DNA of 8,113 nt from Ferrimicrobium sp. (GCA_027365375.1 DAHXNM010000282.1:1-8113), one strand, 5' to 3'; numbered from the stretch's first letter, positions 1 through 6,080 are shown. Made by a program: numbers and translations. Notes: generated by a model from the letters alone, not told the origin.

Positions 1-893
1 TGGCTCCGTCGCGTTTCGAAGGATCGTATTCGTTCGATCACGCGAAATATCTGCTTGTTGACCCAGGCCAACCTGATCAAGTAGCTATCGTTGGTTCTCC
101 GAACGCAACTGCAAGTGCGTTCGATGGTAGCAATGCAGAGGACGCAGTCGAGACCACCAGAACCAGCACGATTACGGCGATAGCAGAGGTTTTCCATGCC
201 GATTGGAAAGGTATGCAGGCTGGCTCATCGCCAAGGTCGAGCCTCCTGCTGTCCCCCGGGTCTGGTTCTACGATCGCCTCGCTACTCGGCGAGACGGGTC
301 CAGTAGAGGTGATGGCTGAGGAGCTAGGTGATGCTCCGGCGTGTTATGAAGCACTCTCAACCCATGGATCAGGTGCTCGAGTCCTGGTGCCAGCGGGTCT
401 GTCTCGCGAGGCGATTGGTTATGCCACCCAACTCGTGCACGCTGGGGTGCAGGTCCGGACACTGGCAAACCCTTATATGCATGCCAAGCTGATCGTGACA
501 CCCGTCTCTGCTTTTATCGGCTCCGAAAACCTCTCGATTGTCTCCTTCAACGACAATCGGGAAGTGGGTGTAGTCACCTCGAATACATCGGTGCGCAATC
601 AGGCACTCGGTTGGTTTAATGAGGTGTGGAGTCAGGCAACTACATGGAAGCCGACATCAGCTGGATCGGCCGCAGCCACCCCGCCACCAACCACCCCACC
701 AAGTGGACCTGTGCACTCGTATCCTTACTTGAAATATGGCGCGACTGAGGCGCAGGTTATACAACTGTGGGGATCTCCAAGTTCTACATCGACCGCTACC
801 TATGACGGCTACCCAGAGGTAGTTTGGATCTATCCGGCTGGCCGCGTATATTTCGAGAATGGTACCGTTAGTTATGTCCAGAGAACCGAGTGA
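1..893 (+). CDS. Phospholipase D-like protein with BamE/SmpA-like C-terminal domain (5' truncated)
   Basis: The frame is open from the first complete codon (base 3) to the stop at 891-893, so the start lies before the window and 296 residues are visible. The ATG at 213 is internal: the first catalytic motif lies upstream of it. Using window residue numbers, the first HKD motif is H13-x-K15-x4-D20 (HAKYLLVD), followed by GSPN at 31-34. The second is H160-x-K162 (HAKLIVTP), followed by GSEN at 173-176. PLD-superfamily enzymes pair two HKD motifs to hydrolyse or transfer phosphodiesters (phospholipid headgroups, cardiolipin or nucleic acid). The second motif keeps His and Lys, but Pro replaces the usual Asp. 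A Pro/Thr/Ser linker (about 215-238) leads to a 58-residue tail resembling the BamE/SmpA/OmlA fold (LKYGATEAQV...WGSPSS...VWIYPAGRVYFENGTV). That composition suggests an extracytoplasmic protein, but the N-terminus is not visible. PLD assignment is strong, the BamE-like tail moderate, and the substrate unknown. Confidence 0.85.
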   Translation, partial: APSRFEGSYSFDHAKYLLVDPGQPDQVAIVGSPNATASAFDGSNAEDAVETTRTSTITAIAEVFHADWKGMQAGSSPRSSLLLSPGSGSTIASLLGETGPVEVMAEELGDAPACYEALSTHGSGARVLVPAGLSREAIGYATQLVHAGVQVRTLANPYMHAKLIVTPVSAFIGSENLSIVSFNDNREVGVVTSNTSVRNQALGWFNEVWSQATTWKPTSAGSAAATPPPTTPPSGPVHSYPYLKYGATEAQVIQLWGSPSSTSTATYDGYPEVVWIYPAGRVYFENGTVSYVQRTE

Positions 894-934
894 ACTCTAC
901 CGTTGCTATAGTGCGAGCTGCGTTTTAATCCGGG

Positions 935-946
935 TCTCTCGAGAGA
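935..946. repeat. 12-bp perfect palindrome
   Basis: TCTCTCGAGAGA reads the same on both strands and lies 42 bases after the PLD stop codon. No T-run follows, so it is not a standard intrinsic terminator. It could be a regulator half-site pair or chance. Confidence 0.4.
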
Positions 947-999
947 GGAACGTTGCTCTCGATCGTATGAGCGAGTTAGTCTGCTAATCCACAGAAGTG

Positions 1000-1155
1000 A
1001 TGGAGCGAGCGCACTACTCTGTACTCGTCAGCAAGAACCATGGCGACCTAAGGATAGCCGTGACCTCCCATTTCGTTGCTGGGGTCGGCGCTCTTTGTGC
1101 GCTAACGTGCTTGCAACTAGGGACTTACTCGTGCTTTACGTCTTCTCTTGGCTAA
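1000..1155 (+). pseudogene. Possible decayed transposase fragment (IS110-like), very tentative
   Basis: A 51-codon frame starts at ATG 1000 (with GTG immediately before it) and ends at TAA 1153-1155. Its middle reads VAGVGALCALTCLQLGTYSC, followed by FTSS. This recalls the pattern of the C-terminal IS110/IS116 transposase domain: P-G-(I/V)-G-x-L-x-A-L-T, then L-G, then F-x-S. A second frame, open from about 1148 to the TAA near 1262, could continue it after a frameshift (LANQIDPLGSRP, then a run rich in Ala, Leu and Arg). No start with a good ribosome site, no terminal repeats and no complete domain can be seen. This may be chance similarity. Confidence 0.18.
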
Positions 1156-1355
1156 CCAAATAGACCCGCTGGGGTCCAGGCCACTGATGATCTATGCCAC
1201 TAGGGCTGCAGCTCTATACAAGGCGATCTTCAAGAGAATCTGGTTTGGAAGGATGTGCCAACCATAATTTCTCGCGGGGGCCAGCAAAGTGACTAAGACA
1301 CGACGGGGTGTCAGGGTGATGCCGATGTTTGGATCGACAAAACCTCACTTATAGT

Positions 1356-1382
1356 CACTGATCTCACCCCACTGATCTCACC
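1356..1382. repeat. Two-copy 14-base tandem repeat
   Basis: CACTGATCTCACC occurs at 1356-1368 and again at 1370-1382, separated by one C, giving a 14-base period. A related CACTGATGATCT lies at 1183-1194. It sits about 180 bases upstream of the Tat-signal gene. Direct repeats in promoter-proximal DNA can be regulator sites, but two copies may also be a replication-slippage product. Confidence 0.7.
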
Positions 1383-1558
1383 TAGAAGAGGCGCTCGGCT
1401 TAGCCCTGGTTACAAGTCCAGAGCATCTCGGCTCTCTTCTGGATTAGAGCAAAATAGTGGGGTTTAAAGTAAGAATTCTAATGCATGACATCCAAAGCTC
1501 GGTGGCGCTACGAACCAAGCACATCAGCAGCAACCGTTGCTTGAAGAATGGAGGCCAA

Positions 1559-1846
1559 ATGACCGAAGTTAGTCGTCGTTCCTTTCTGATCCGATCGTCT
1601 GCCACACTTGCAGCGGCTGGAGCAGTTGCCGTCATACCCGCTGGTGCCGTCCGGCTGGCCGATTCGAAAAAGCAAGCCTATTCTGAGCTTACGCCGGAAG
1701 AGTCGGATGCACTCAAATCCTTAGTGGTGCATGTAGCCAACCCCGCAACGGGTGAGCTGTCTGTGATGTTTGGAACCGAAGAGGTCCGCATTAAGGATCA
1801 TCGTCTGATTGCCCAGCTCGCCTCGGCGATCCGTGCCCCTAAGTAA
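1559..1846 (+). CDS. Small Tat-signal protein of unknown function
   Basis: This 95-residue protein starts at ATG 1559, preceded by GGAGG at 1550-1554 with a 4-base spacer. In-frame upstream starts (GTG 1457, ATG 1481) are rejected because they would put 26-34 residues of unrelated sequence before the signal and lack a comparable ribosome site. The N-terminus carries a twin-arginine motif (S5-R6-R7-S8-F9-L10-I11), then a hydrophobic Ala-rich segment (about 14-28) and a small-residue region, so export in folded form through the Tat system is predicted. The mature part (about 60 residues) has a charged linker, then a compact domain with VVHVANPATGELSVMFGTEE and a helical end. I recall similar short proteins in actinobacteria but no function. 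It leads a probable operon, with the next gene 51 bases downstream and no terminator between. Confidence 0.85.
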   Translation: MTEVSRRSFLIRSSATLAAAGAVAVIPAGAVRLADSKKQAYSELTPEESDALKSLVVHVANPATGELSVMFGTEEVRIKDHRLIAQLASAIRAPK

Positions 1847-1897
1847 AACCCCTGCCATTACAACCGCAAAACTGCATTCACTGAAAGGAAAATTGTT

Positions 1898-3322
1898 GTG
1901 TCATCACACCGAGAAGCACCCGCCATATCTAAGGATCCAGTAGCAGATTCTACAGATCTCTACGCATTTCGTTCACCAGATAGGCCGGATACTGTAACCA
2001 TCATCGCCAACTACCTACCGCTTCAGTTGCCAGCTGGAGGTCCGAATTTCTACGAGTTCGGTGACGACGTACTATATGAGATCCACATCTCCAACAACGG
2101 GGAGCCGTTGTCGAATATAACCTATCAGTTCCAGTTCCACACAGAGTTGGCTGATCCGAATACTTTCTTGTACAACACCGGCCAGATTACGGCACTCGAC
2201 TCACCGAACTGGAACCGACGTCAGTTCTACACGGTTACTCGTATCGACAAGAACGGTTACCATGAGCTCGCCAGCAATGCACCATGCCCACCCTCCAATG
2301 TCGGGCCACGATCCATTCCCCTCTATGCACCGTTAGCGGATGCGGCAGTGGTTACGTCGAGTGATGGTGAGAAGATTTTTGCGGGTCAAAGGGCTGAAGG
2401 TTTCTACGTGGACCTAGGTTCCATCTTCGATCTCGGCGACCTCCGTGAGTTCTCTCCTGATCAACTGATACCAGGACCGGCCTCGGCTGGAGTCAATGCT
2501 ACAGCAGGACTCAACGTCGCCTCGATCGCGATTCAGGTTCCAATCACACTTCTAACCAACAATGGATCAATGCCGACATCGGTGACCGATTCTGCGGCAG
2601 TCCTCGGCGTATGGACGTCGGCGAATCGGCAGAAGGTCCGTGTCTATGACCAGGCGTTCTCGGGCAATAATTCTGATGTGGGCCCATTTGTGCAGGTCTC
2701 GAGATTGGGCAATCCACTCTTTAACGAAGTCATCGTTCCAATCGGAAAGAAGGACCTCTGGAATACGCTTCCAGCCTTCGCCGACCGTGAGTTTCTCTCC
2801 TACGTACAGCATCCAGAACTGGCTTCGTTGCTGCCGGTGCTATATCCTAAAGTGTTCCCTAACCTGGCTAAGTACACTGCAGCTCGCGCGGACCTGGTGG
2901 CCATCCTCTTGACTGGTATCCCTACTGGTGTGGTTGATGGACTAAACACCTATACAGGGCCATGGTACGCCGACATGTTGCGACTTAATGTGGCGATGGC
3001 ACCTTCGAGCTCCCCATCGATTCTTGGAGTGCTTGGCGGAGATCTGGCAGGGTATCCAAATGGACGCAGGGTTTATGATGATGTTGTCTCCATCGAGCTC
3101 CGTGCGATAGCGGGTTTGACGATTCCTCTCGTTGACAAGAGTTATAAGCCAGATGCCGCAGCAGGAGCTATCTATGATGTCATAAATCCGAACACGACCT
3201 CGCCAAGTCAGCTAGGCCCGATTGGAGAGACCTACCTTAGTAGTTTCCCTTATTTGGGTATTCCCTGGGACGGGTTCTCCAATCCCTCGACGACCGCGAA
3301 GCCTACCTTGGTGAATCAGTGA
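1898..3322 (+). CDS. DUF4331 family protein
   Basis: This 474-residue protein starts at GTG 1898, with AAAGGA at 1884-1889 and an 8-base spacer. The family is recognised from SSHREAP (2-8), D17-STDLYAF, PAGGPNFYEFGDDVLYEIHI (45-64), FAGQRAEGFYVDLGSIFDL (161-179), SRLGNPLFNEV (268-278) and GGDLAGYPNGRR (380-391), spread over the whole length as in full-length members. DUF4331 has no established biochemical role to my knowledge; its composition (many beta-prone, Gly/Asp/Asn-rich stretches) fits a structural, binding or extracytoplasmic protein. There is no signal peptide here: the conserved SSHREAP motif begins at residue 2. It lies between a Tat-signal protein and a gene it overlaps by four bases (GTGA, 3319-3322), so the three are probably cotranscribed and the last two translationally coupled. 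Family assignment is firm, function unknown. Confidence 0.93.
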   Translation: MSSHREAPAISKDPVADSTDLYAFRSPDRPDTVTIIANYLPLQLPAGGPNFYEFGDDVLYEIHISNNGEPLSNITYQFQFHTELADPNTFLYNTGQITALDSPNWNRRQFYTVTRIDKNGYHELASNAPCPPSNVGPRSIPLYAPLADAAVVTSSDGEKIFAGQRAEGFYVDLGSIFDLGDLREFSPDQLIPGPASAGVNATAGLNVASIAIQVPITLLTNNGSMPTSVTDSAAVLGVWTSANRQKVRVYDQAFSGNNSDVGPFVQVSRLGNPLFNEVIVPIGKKDLWNTLPAFADREFLSYVQHPELASLLPVLYPKVFPNLAKYTAARADLVAILLTGIPTGVVDGLNTYTGPWYADMLRLNVAMAPSSSPSILGVLGGDLAGYPNGRRVYDDVVSIELRAIAGLTIPLVDKSYKPDAAAGAIYDVINPNTTSPSQLGPIGETYLSSFPYLGIPWDGFSNPSTTAKPTLVNQ

Positions 3323-3708
3323 CCGATAGTACCCTTCTTCCCCTGGAACTCCTTGGGCAGCGTATGCTGCCCAAGGAGCATGTTCCTTCGATGACAGGCG
3401 CGGTCGCTATCGACATCGATGAGACGACCGGTGCCCTCATTGTGATGGGTGAGTGTGATCACGTGGGTAAGGAGTGCTTCGTGAGAGGCCGGGATGACTT
3501 CCACAAGCACGTGTGGTTCCTCGATCGAGTGTCGCCTGGACGAACCCAGGTGGCGGCGGTGTTTGCGAGCCTTGAGCCAGGCATCTATGAACTAGACATC
3601 GAAGGTGAGCAAGCTTTAGGAAGCGTTACCATTCTCGCTGGGCAGGTCAAGACTATTGTTGTCGATGCAGACGACGTGACTACACCAGGCCGAAGTGACG
3701 TTGGGTGA
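3319..3708 (+). CDS. Small beta-rich protein of unknown function, coupled to DUF4331
   Basis: Starting at GTG 3319 gives 129 residues and a GTGA overlap with the DUF4331 stop, the usual layout for translational coupling. In-frame alternatives are ATG 3364 and ATG 3391. The latter (105 residues, MTGAVAIDIDETTGAL...) has AAGGAG 12 bases upstream and begins where the compact fold seems to begin. The C-terminal half (about residues 68-116) alternates beta-prone and turn segments: a VSPGRTQVAAVFASLEPGIY stretch, then GSVTILAGQV, ending in IVVDADD. This resembles small beta-sandwich or prealbumin-like modules seen in actinobacterial hypotheticals. No signal peptide or membrane segment is visible. 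A perfect 13-bp hairpin lies within codons 11-20. I do not recognise a function; cotranscription with the Tat-signal and DUF4331 genes suggests a shared role. Confidence 0.8.
   Translation: MTDSTLLPLELLGQRMLPKEHVPSMTGAVAIDIDETTGALIVMGECDHVGKECFVRGRDDFHKHVWFLDRVSPGRTQVAAVFASLEPGIYELDIEGEQALGSVTILAGQVKTIVVDADDVTTPGRSDVG
3349..3378 (+). promoter_or_regulatory. Perfect 13-bp hairpin near the start of the third operon gene
   Basis: The arms CTCCTTGGGCAGC (3349-3361) and GCTGCCCAAGGAG (3366-3378) are exact reverse complements around a 4-base loop, GTAT. The hairpin starts 27 bases after the DUF4331 stop and lies inside the frame opened at GTG 3319. No T-run follows, so it is not a typical intrinsic terminator. 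Its 3' arm contains AAGGAG (3373-3378), a Shine-Dalgarno-like element 12 bases before the in-frame ATG 3391, so the folded RNA would hide that site. A role in translational coupling, mRNA processing or stability is inferred. Confidence 0.6.
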
Positions 3709-3820
3709 CTGAGGTAACTTGGTCGAGCGTGATCGGGTCGACCGTTGAGAGCATCGCTAGATCCCTGTGGTTCCAAGTTTCATTTAAAGGGTAGCGGCGG
3801 ATGGGCGGAATCCTTGTCCG

Positions 3821-4288
3821 TCACGCATTCGTATCGGAAGGTGCGTCGCCAAGTAGGTATCTCGCGCCGGTGCCGAGCTTGGCGGCTTTGTCACCCGGGT
3901 TGTAGAGCGTACACGTACCGAGCGATAGACATCCACAACCGATGCAAGAGTCAAGGTCGTCACGTAGACCTTCCAGTATCCGGATCCGTTCATCGATTCG
4001 GTCTCTCCAGCTCGCCGACAGTCGATTCCAGTCCCTCGCGGTTGGGGTTCTTTGGTTCGGCAGCAGTTCAAGTGCGGTAATTATCTCATCAAGGGTTAAT
4101 CCCACGCGTTGGGCAACCTTGATGAAGGCGACGCGTCGAATGACCGATCGGGTGTACATCCGCTTTCCGCCGGCGGTTCGGATCGAGGTCACGAGTCCGC
4201 GCTCCTCGTAAAATCTCAAGGTCGCCACCGAGACTCCACAACGTCCGGCGACGATTCCAATTGGGAGAAGTTCCTGCTTGGACACCAT
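3821..4288 (-). CDS. soxR: SoxR, [2Fe-2S] redox-sensing MerR-family regulator
   Basis: This 155-residue protein is close in length to E. coli SoxR (154). The N-terminal winged helix-turn-helix (about 8-76) has the MerR-family pattern, with LRFYEERGLVTSIRTAGGKR at 24-43. A dimerisation helix follows (about 85-113). The cluster motif is C115-x2-C118-x-C120-x5-C126 (CIGCGCLSLGTC), then YNPGD and GTGARYL, matching the SoxR C-terminus. SoxR binds its operator in reduced and oxidised states; oxidation of the cluster by redox-cycling compounds makes it remodel a promoter with an over-long spacer and activate transcription. The start is ATG at 4288-4286, with AGGAAAGGA (4309-4301) 12 bases upstream. 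It is divergent from the transketolase genes with a SoxR box between, and no soxS-like gene is visible. Its stop faces the upstream operon, 112 bases away. Confidence 0.96.
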   Translation of the reverse strand: MVSKQELLPIGIVAGRCGVSVATLRFYEERGLVTSIRTAGGKRMYTRSVIRRVAFIKVAQRVGLTLDEIITALELLPNQRTPTARDWNRLSASWRDRIDERIRILEGLRDDLDSCIGCGCLSLGTCTLYNPGDKAAKLGTGARYLLGDAPSDTNA

Positions 4289-4316
4289 CTTTTAGATATT
4301 TCCTTTCCTGGCTTGA

Positions 4317-4334
4317 CCTCAAGTTAACTTGAGA
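4317..4334. promoter_or_regulatory. SoxR box (operator)
   Basis: CCTCAAGTTAACTTGAGA contains a perfect 16-bp palindrome (CTCAAGTTAACTTGAG, 4318-4333). It matches 17 of 18 positions of the E. coli soxS operator as I remember it (CCTCAAGTTAACTTGAGG). It lies in the 62-bp gap between soxR and the divergent transketolase genes, inside the -35/-10 spacer of the rightward promoter. Confidence 0.93.
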
Positions 4335-4339
4335 TTGTA
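4334..4339 (-). promoter_or_regulatory. Probable -10 box of the soxR promoter
   Basis: On the minus strand these bases read TACAAT, 5 of 6 to the TATAAT consensus. A start near 4327 would give a leader of about 39 bases that includes the AGGAAAGGA ribosome site. No good -35 is seen at 16-18 bp. The hexamer overlaps one edge of the SoxR box, so bound SoxR would be expected to hinder this promoter. Confidence 0.45.
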
Positions 4340-4350
4340 GCGTATCTACC

Positions 4351-5061
4351 ATGGACATTGCCCCGATGAGTTCGTTACCTGCCTACAGATATGAAGATCT
4401 TGCTGGTCTTATTCGAATGATGACCGGAGATGAGAAGCACGATGCCAGTGCTCACTCCACTTTGGATGTGCTCTGGGTGCTCTATGACTCGGTGCTCAAG
4501 GTGGATCGAGGCTCGATCAATGATCCGACGCGAGATAGATTGATGATCTCCAAGGGTCATGGTCCGATGGCGCTTTATGCAGTCTTGGTGGCCAAGCAAA
4601 TGATGACAGTCGATGAGTTGCGCACCTATGGACAGTTTGATTCATCGCTTGGATGGCATCCTGATCGCCTGCGCATCGAAGCAGTTGAGATCTCGAGTGG
4701 ATCGTTGGGTCATGGACTAGCGATCGCTATCGGTAGCGCTTATGGGCTTAAGCTACGTTCGTCGTCGCCACCACAAGTCTTCTGTCTACTCGGAGACGGT
4801 GAGCTAGACGAGGGTTCGGTGCATGAGGCCATCGCCTTGGCCGCACGTCTTGGCTTGGGTAATCTCACGGCGGTGGTAATCGACAATCGGAGTTCGACCC
4901 ATGGGTGGCCTGCTGGAATCGCCGGTCGCTTCGAGGTTGAGGGTTGGGTCGCCAGGACGGTGGCGGGTAGAGACCATAGGGCACTTGAGGCTGCATTGCG
5001 TTACCAAGGTTCCGCACAAAAGGCGGAGCCAAGAGTCGTGGTTTGCGAGATAGATAGCTGA
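4351..5061 (+). CDS. Transketolase-like enzyme, N-terminal (thiamine diphosphate-binding) subunit
   Basis: This 236-residue protein corresponds to the first third of a full transketolase, the size expected for one half of a split enzyme. Visible family motifs are H30 in a diverged GHxGG-type region, SKGH (67-70), GWHPD (101-105), GSLGHG (117-122), and the ThDP/Mg motif G148-DGELDEGS running to N179 (VVIDNRSS). A THGWPAGIAGRFEVEGW run (183-199) resembles an actinobacterial subgroup of split transketolases. Together with the next gene it should transfer two-carbon ketol units between sugar phosphates in the cytoplasm, linking glycolysis and the pentose phosphate pathway, though the sugar substrate is not proven. 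ATG 4351 is chosen because it coincides with the predicted transcription start; ATG 4366 has no ribosome site. The C-terminal subunit begins 39 bases downstream. Confidence 0.88.
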   Translation: MDIAPMSSLPAYRYEDLAGLIRMMTGDEKHDASAHSTLDVLWVLYDSVLKVDRGSINDPTRDRLMISKGHGPMALYAVLVAKQMMTVDELRTYGQFDSSLGWHPDRLRIEAVEISSGSLGHGLAIAIGSAYGLKLRSSSPPQVFCLLGDGELDEGSVHEAIALAARLGLGNLTAVVIDNRSSTHGWPAGIAGRFEVEGWVARTVAGRDHRALEAALRYQGSAQKAEPRVVVCEIDS

Positions 5062-5100
5062 ACTGATGACAACAAGAGCCTACGCCAAGAGGGGAGAGTA

Positions 5101-5994
5101 GTGAGGATGCAGACGATGCGAGAGGCCTTCTTTGACGGTGTTGTCGAGTGGATGGCCGCCGACGAGAAGGCGATGGTGGTCCTGGCGGATATCTCTGCTG
5201 CTGGCCTCAGAGAGGCGAGTCGCAATTTTCCAGGACGAGTGCTAAACGTCGGTATTCGTGAGCAGGCTGCAATTGGTGTAGCAGCTGGACTCAGTCTCGA
5301 GGGATTCCATCCCTTGGTGCACACGTATGTGCCCTTCTTGATCGAGCGGCCATTCGAGATGATCAAGGATGATCTCTTTCATCAGGGACTGGTGGCGACG
5401 CTGGTATCGATTGGCGCATCCTATGACGAGCCCGGTTATGGCCGGACGCACCAGTGTCCTGAGGATGTGGCACTGCTCGATACCCTGGGTCCGAGTACGA
5501 TACTGGTCCCAGGTCATGCCGACGAGGTCGTTCCACTGCTACAACGGGCGGTATCGTCGGATACTGTCGGCTATCTCAGACTGAGCATCGCGATGAATAG
5601 GCGACCTATTCGGAACACAACCGCGACTATGACCAGGGTAGTGATCGGCAAAAATGGTGTTGTGATCGCAGTTGGGCCGATGTTGGATGCGGTGCTAGAT
5701 GCCACGCAAGGCATGGATCTTACCGTGCTCTACGCCACCACTGTTCGTCCGTTTGATGCTGCAACGTTAAGGGAGGTGGCCGGACCAACGCCCAAGGTCG
5801 TGATCGTCGAGCCCTATCTGGCAGGCACCTCTTCTCCGGTGGTGGAGAGGGCACTCTCTGATCTACCACACCGCATACTGGCGCTTGGAGTTAGCCATCC
5901 CGATCTGCATCGTTACGGCAGTTACGCGGACCATGATTTGGCTCAAGGCCTCGATCCAGCTGGGATTGCGTCGGCTATATGCGCCTTCCTATGA
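5101..5994 (+). CDS. Transketolase-like enzyme, C-terminal subunit (pyrimidine-binding plus C-terminal domains)
   Basis: This 297-residue protein starts at GTG 5101, with a GAGGGGAG ribosome site (5089-5096). ATG 5107 is an alternative two codons later, but its spacing is worse. The pyrimidine-binding domain covers about 6-170: NVGIREQ (49-55) contains E54, the expected catalytic glutamate that activates thiamine diphosphate in the partner subunit, and YGRTHQCPEDVALL (113-126) matches the family's THxxxED region. GPSTILVPGHADE (130-142) follows. The C-terminal domain covers about 180-297 (GVVIAVGPMLDAVLDA, ATTVRPFDAATL, VVIVEPY). The protein should form the active enzyme with the upstream subunit. 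It shares the SoxR-controlled transcript and has its own ribosome site, unlike the leaderless first gene. Confidence 0.9.
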   Translation: MRMQTMREAFFDGVVEWMAADEKAMVVLADISAAGLREASRNFPGRVLNVGIREQAAIGVAAGLSLEGFHPLVHTYVPFLIERPFEMIKDDLFHQGLVATLVSIGASYDEPGYGRTHQCPEDVALLDTLGPSTILVPGHADEVVPLLQRAVSSDTVGYLRLSIAMNRRPIRNTTATMTRVVIGKNGVVIAVGPMLDAVLDATQGMDLTVLYATTVRPFDAATLREVAGPTPKVVIVEPYLAGTSSPVVERALSDLPHRILALGVSHPDLHRYGSYADHDLAQGLDPAGIASAICAFL

Positions 5995-6024
5995 CCGAGA
6001 TGGAGCTGTCTCACGTCGGTTTTT
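5994..6024 (+). terminator. Possible terminator of the transketolase operon
   Basis: ACCGA (5994-5998) can pair with TCGGT (6016-6020), with weaker inner pairing (GA...TC), and a run of five T (6020-6024) follows at once. The position just after the stop at 5992-5994 is right, but the stem is short and interrupted. Confidence 0.35.
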
Positions 6025-6038
6025 GATGCAATGATCTT

Positions 6039-6050
6039 TCGGCGCGCCGA
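6039..6050. repeat. 12-bp GC-rich palindrome between convergent genes
   Basis: TCGGCGCGCCGA is a perfect palindrome between the convergent transketolase and YihY genes. It lacks a T-run on either side, so a terminator role is doubtful, although a GC-rich stem here could slow polymerase from either direction. Confidence 0.4.
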
Positions 6051-6080
6051 CTGGTGAACGCGTCCGTCTCGCCGATGTGT

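Larger units (their letters stand above)
894..1558. other. Long stretch without a convincing gene
   Basis: About 665 bases separate the PLD gene from the Tat-signal gene. No tRNA or rRNA is recognisable and no long ORF exists on either strand. The stretch holds a perfect 12-bp palindrome (935-946), a short reading frame at 1000-1155 with a continuation in another frame that weakly recalls an IS110-type transposase, and a 14-base tandem repeat at 1356-1382. The promoter of the downstream operon should lie in the last 150 bases. The best -10-like element is TCTAAT at 1477-1482, but I see no good -35 partner. Confidence 0.6.
4313..4343 (+). promoter_or_regulatory. SoxR-dependent, probably leaderless promoter of the transketolase operon
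   Basis: The -35 is TTGACC (4313-4318) and the -10 is TAGCGT (4338-4343), with a 19-bp spacer that carries the SoxR box. A 19-bp spacer is the hallmark of MerR/SoxR-activated promoters, which stay weak until the regulator distorts the DNA. Counting about 7 bases from the -10 puts the transcription start at about 4351, the A of the ATG, so no 5' leader is expected. Confidence 0.8.

Noticed and set aside
1410..1450. Imperfect hairpin around CCAGAGC...GCTCT...TCTGG upstream of the Tat-signal gene
   Set aside because: The stem is broken by a two-base bulge with no T-run, and it is too weak to call.
1457..1558. Upstream in-frame starts (GTG 1457, ATG 1481) for the Tat-signal protein
   Set aside because: ATG 1559 has a GGAGG ribosome site and places the twin-arginine motif at residues 6-7, as expected for a Tat signal. 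The extra residues look non-coding.
2567..2912. Frames on both strands inside the DUF4331 gene
   Set aside because: They overlap a strongly supported family protein, have no ribosome sites and resemble nothing.
3721..3743. Inverted repeat GGTCGA...TCGACC as a terminator between the convergent third operon gene and soxR
   Set aside because: The stem is only 6 bp with an 11-base loop, and no T-run follows on either strand.
4089..4358. Minus-strand frame overlapping soxR and its promoter, and plus-strand frames inside soxR
   Set aside because: soxR is unmistakable in its own frame, and these frames run across the operator region.
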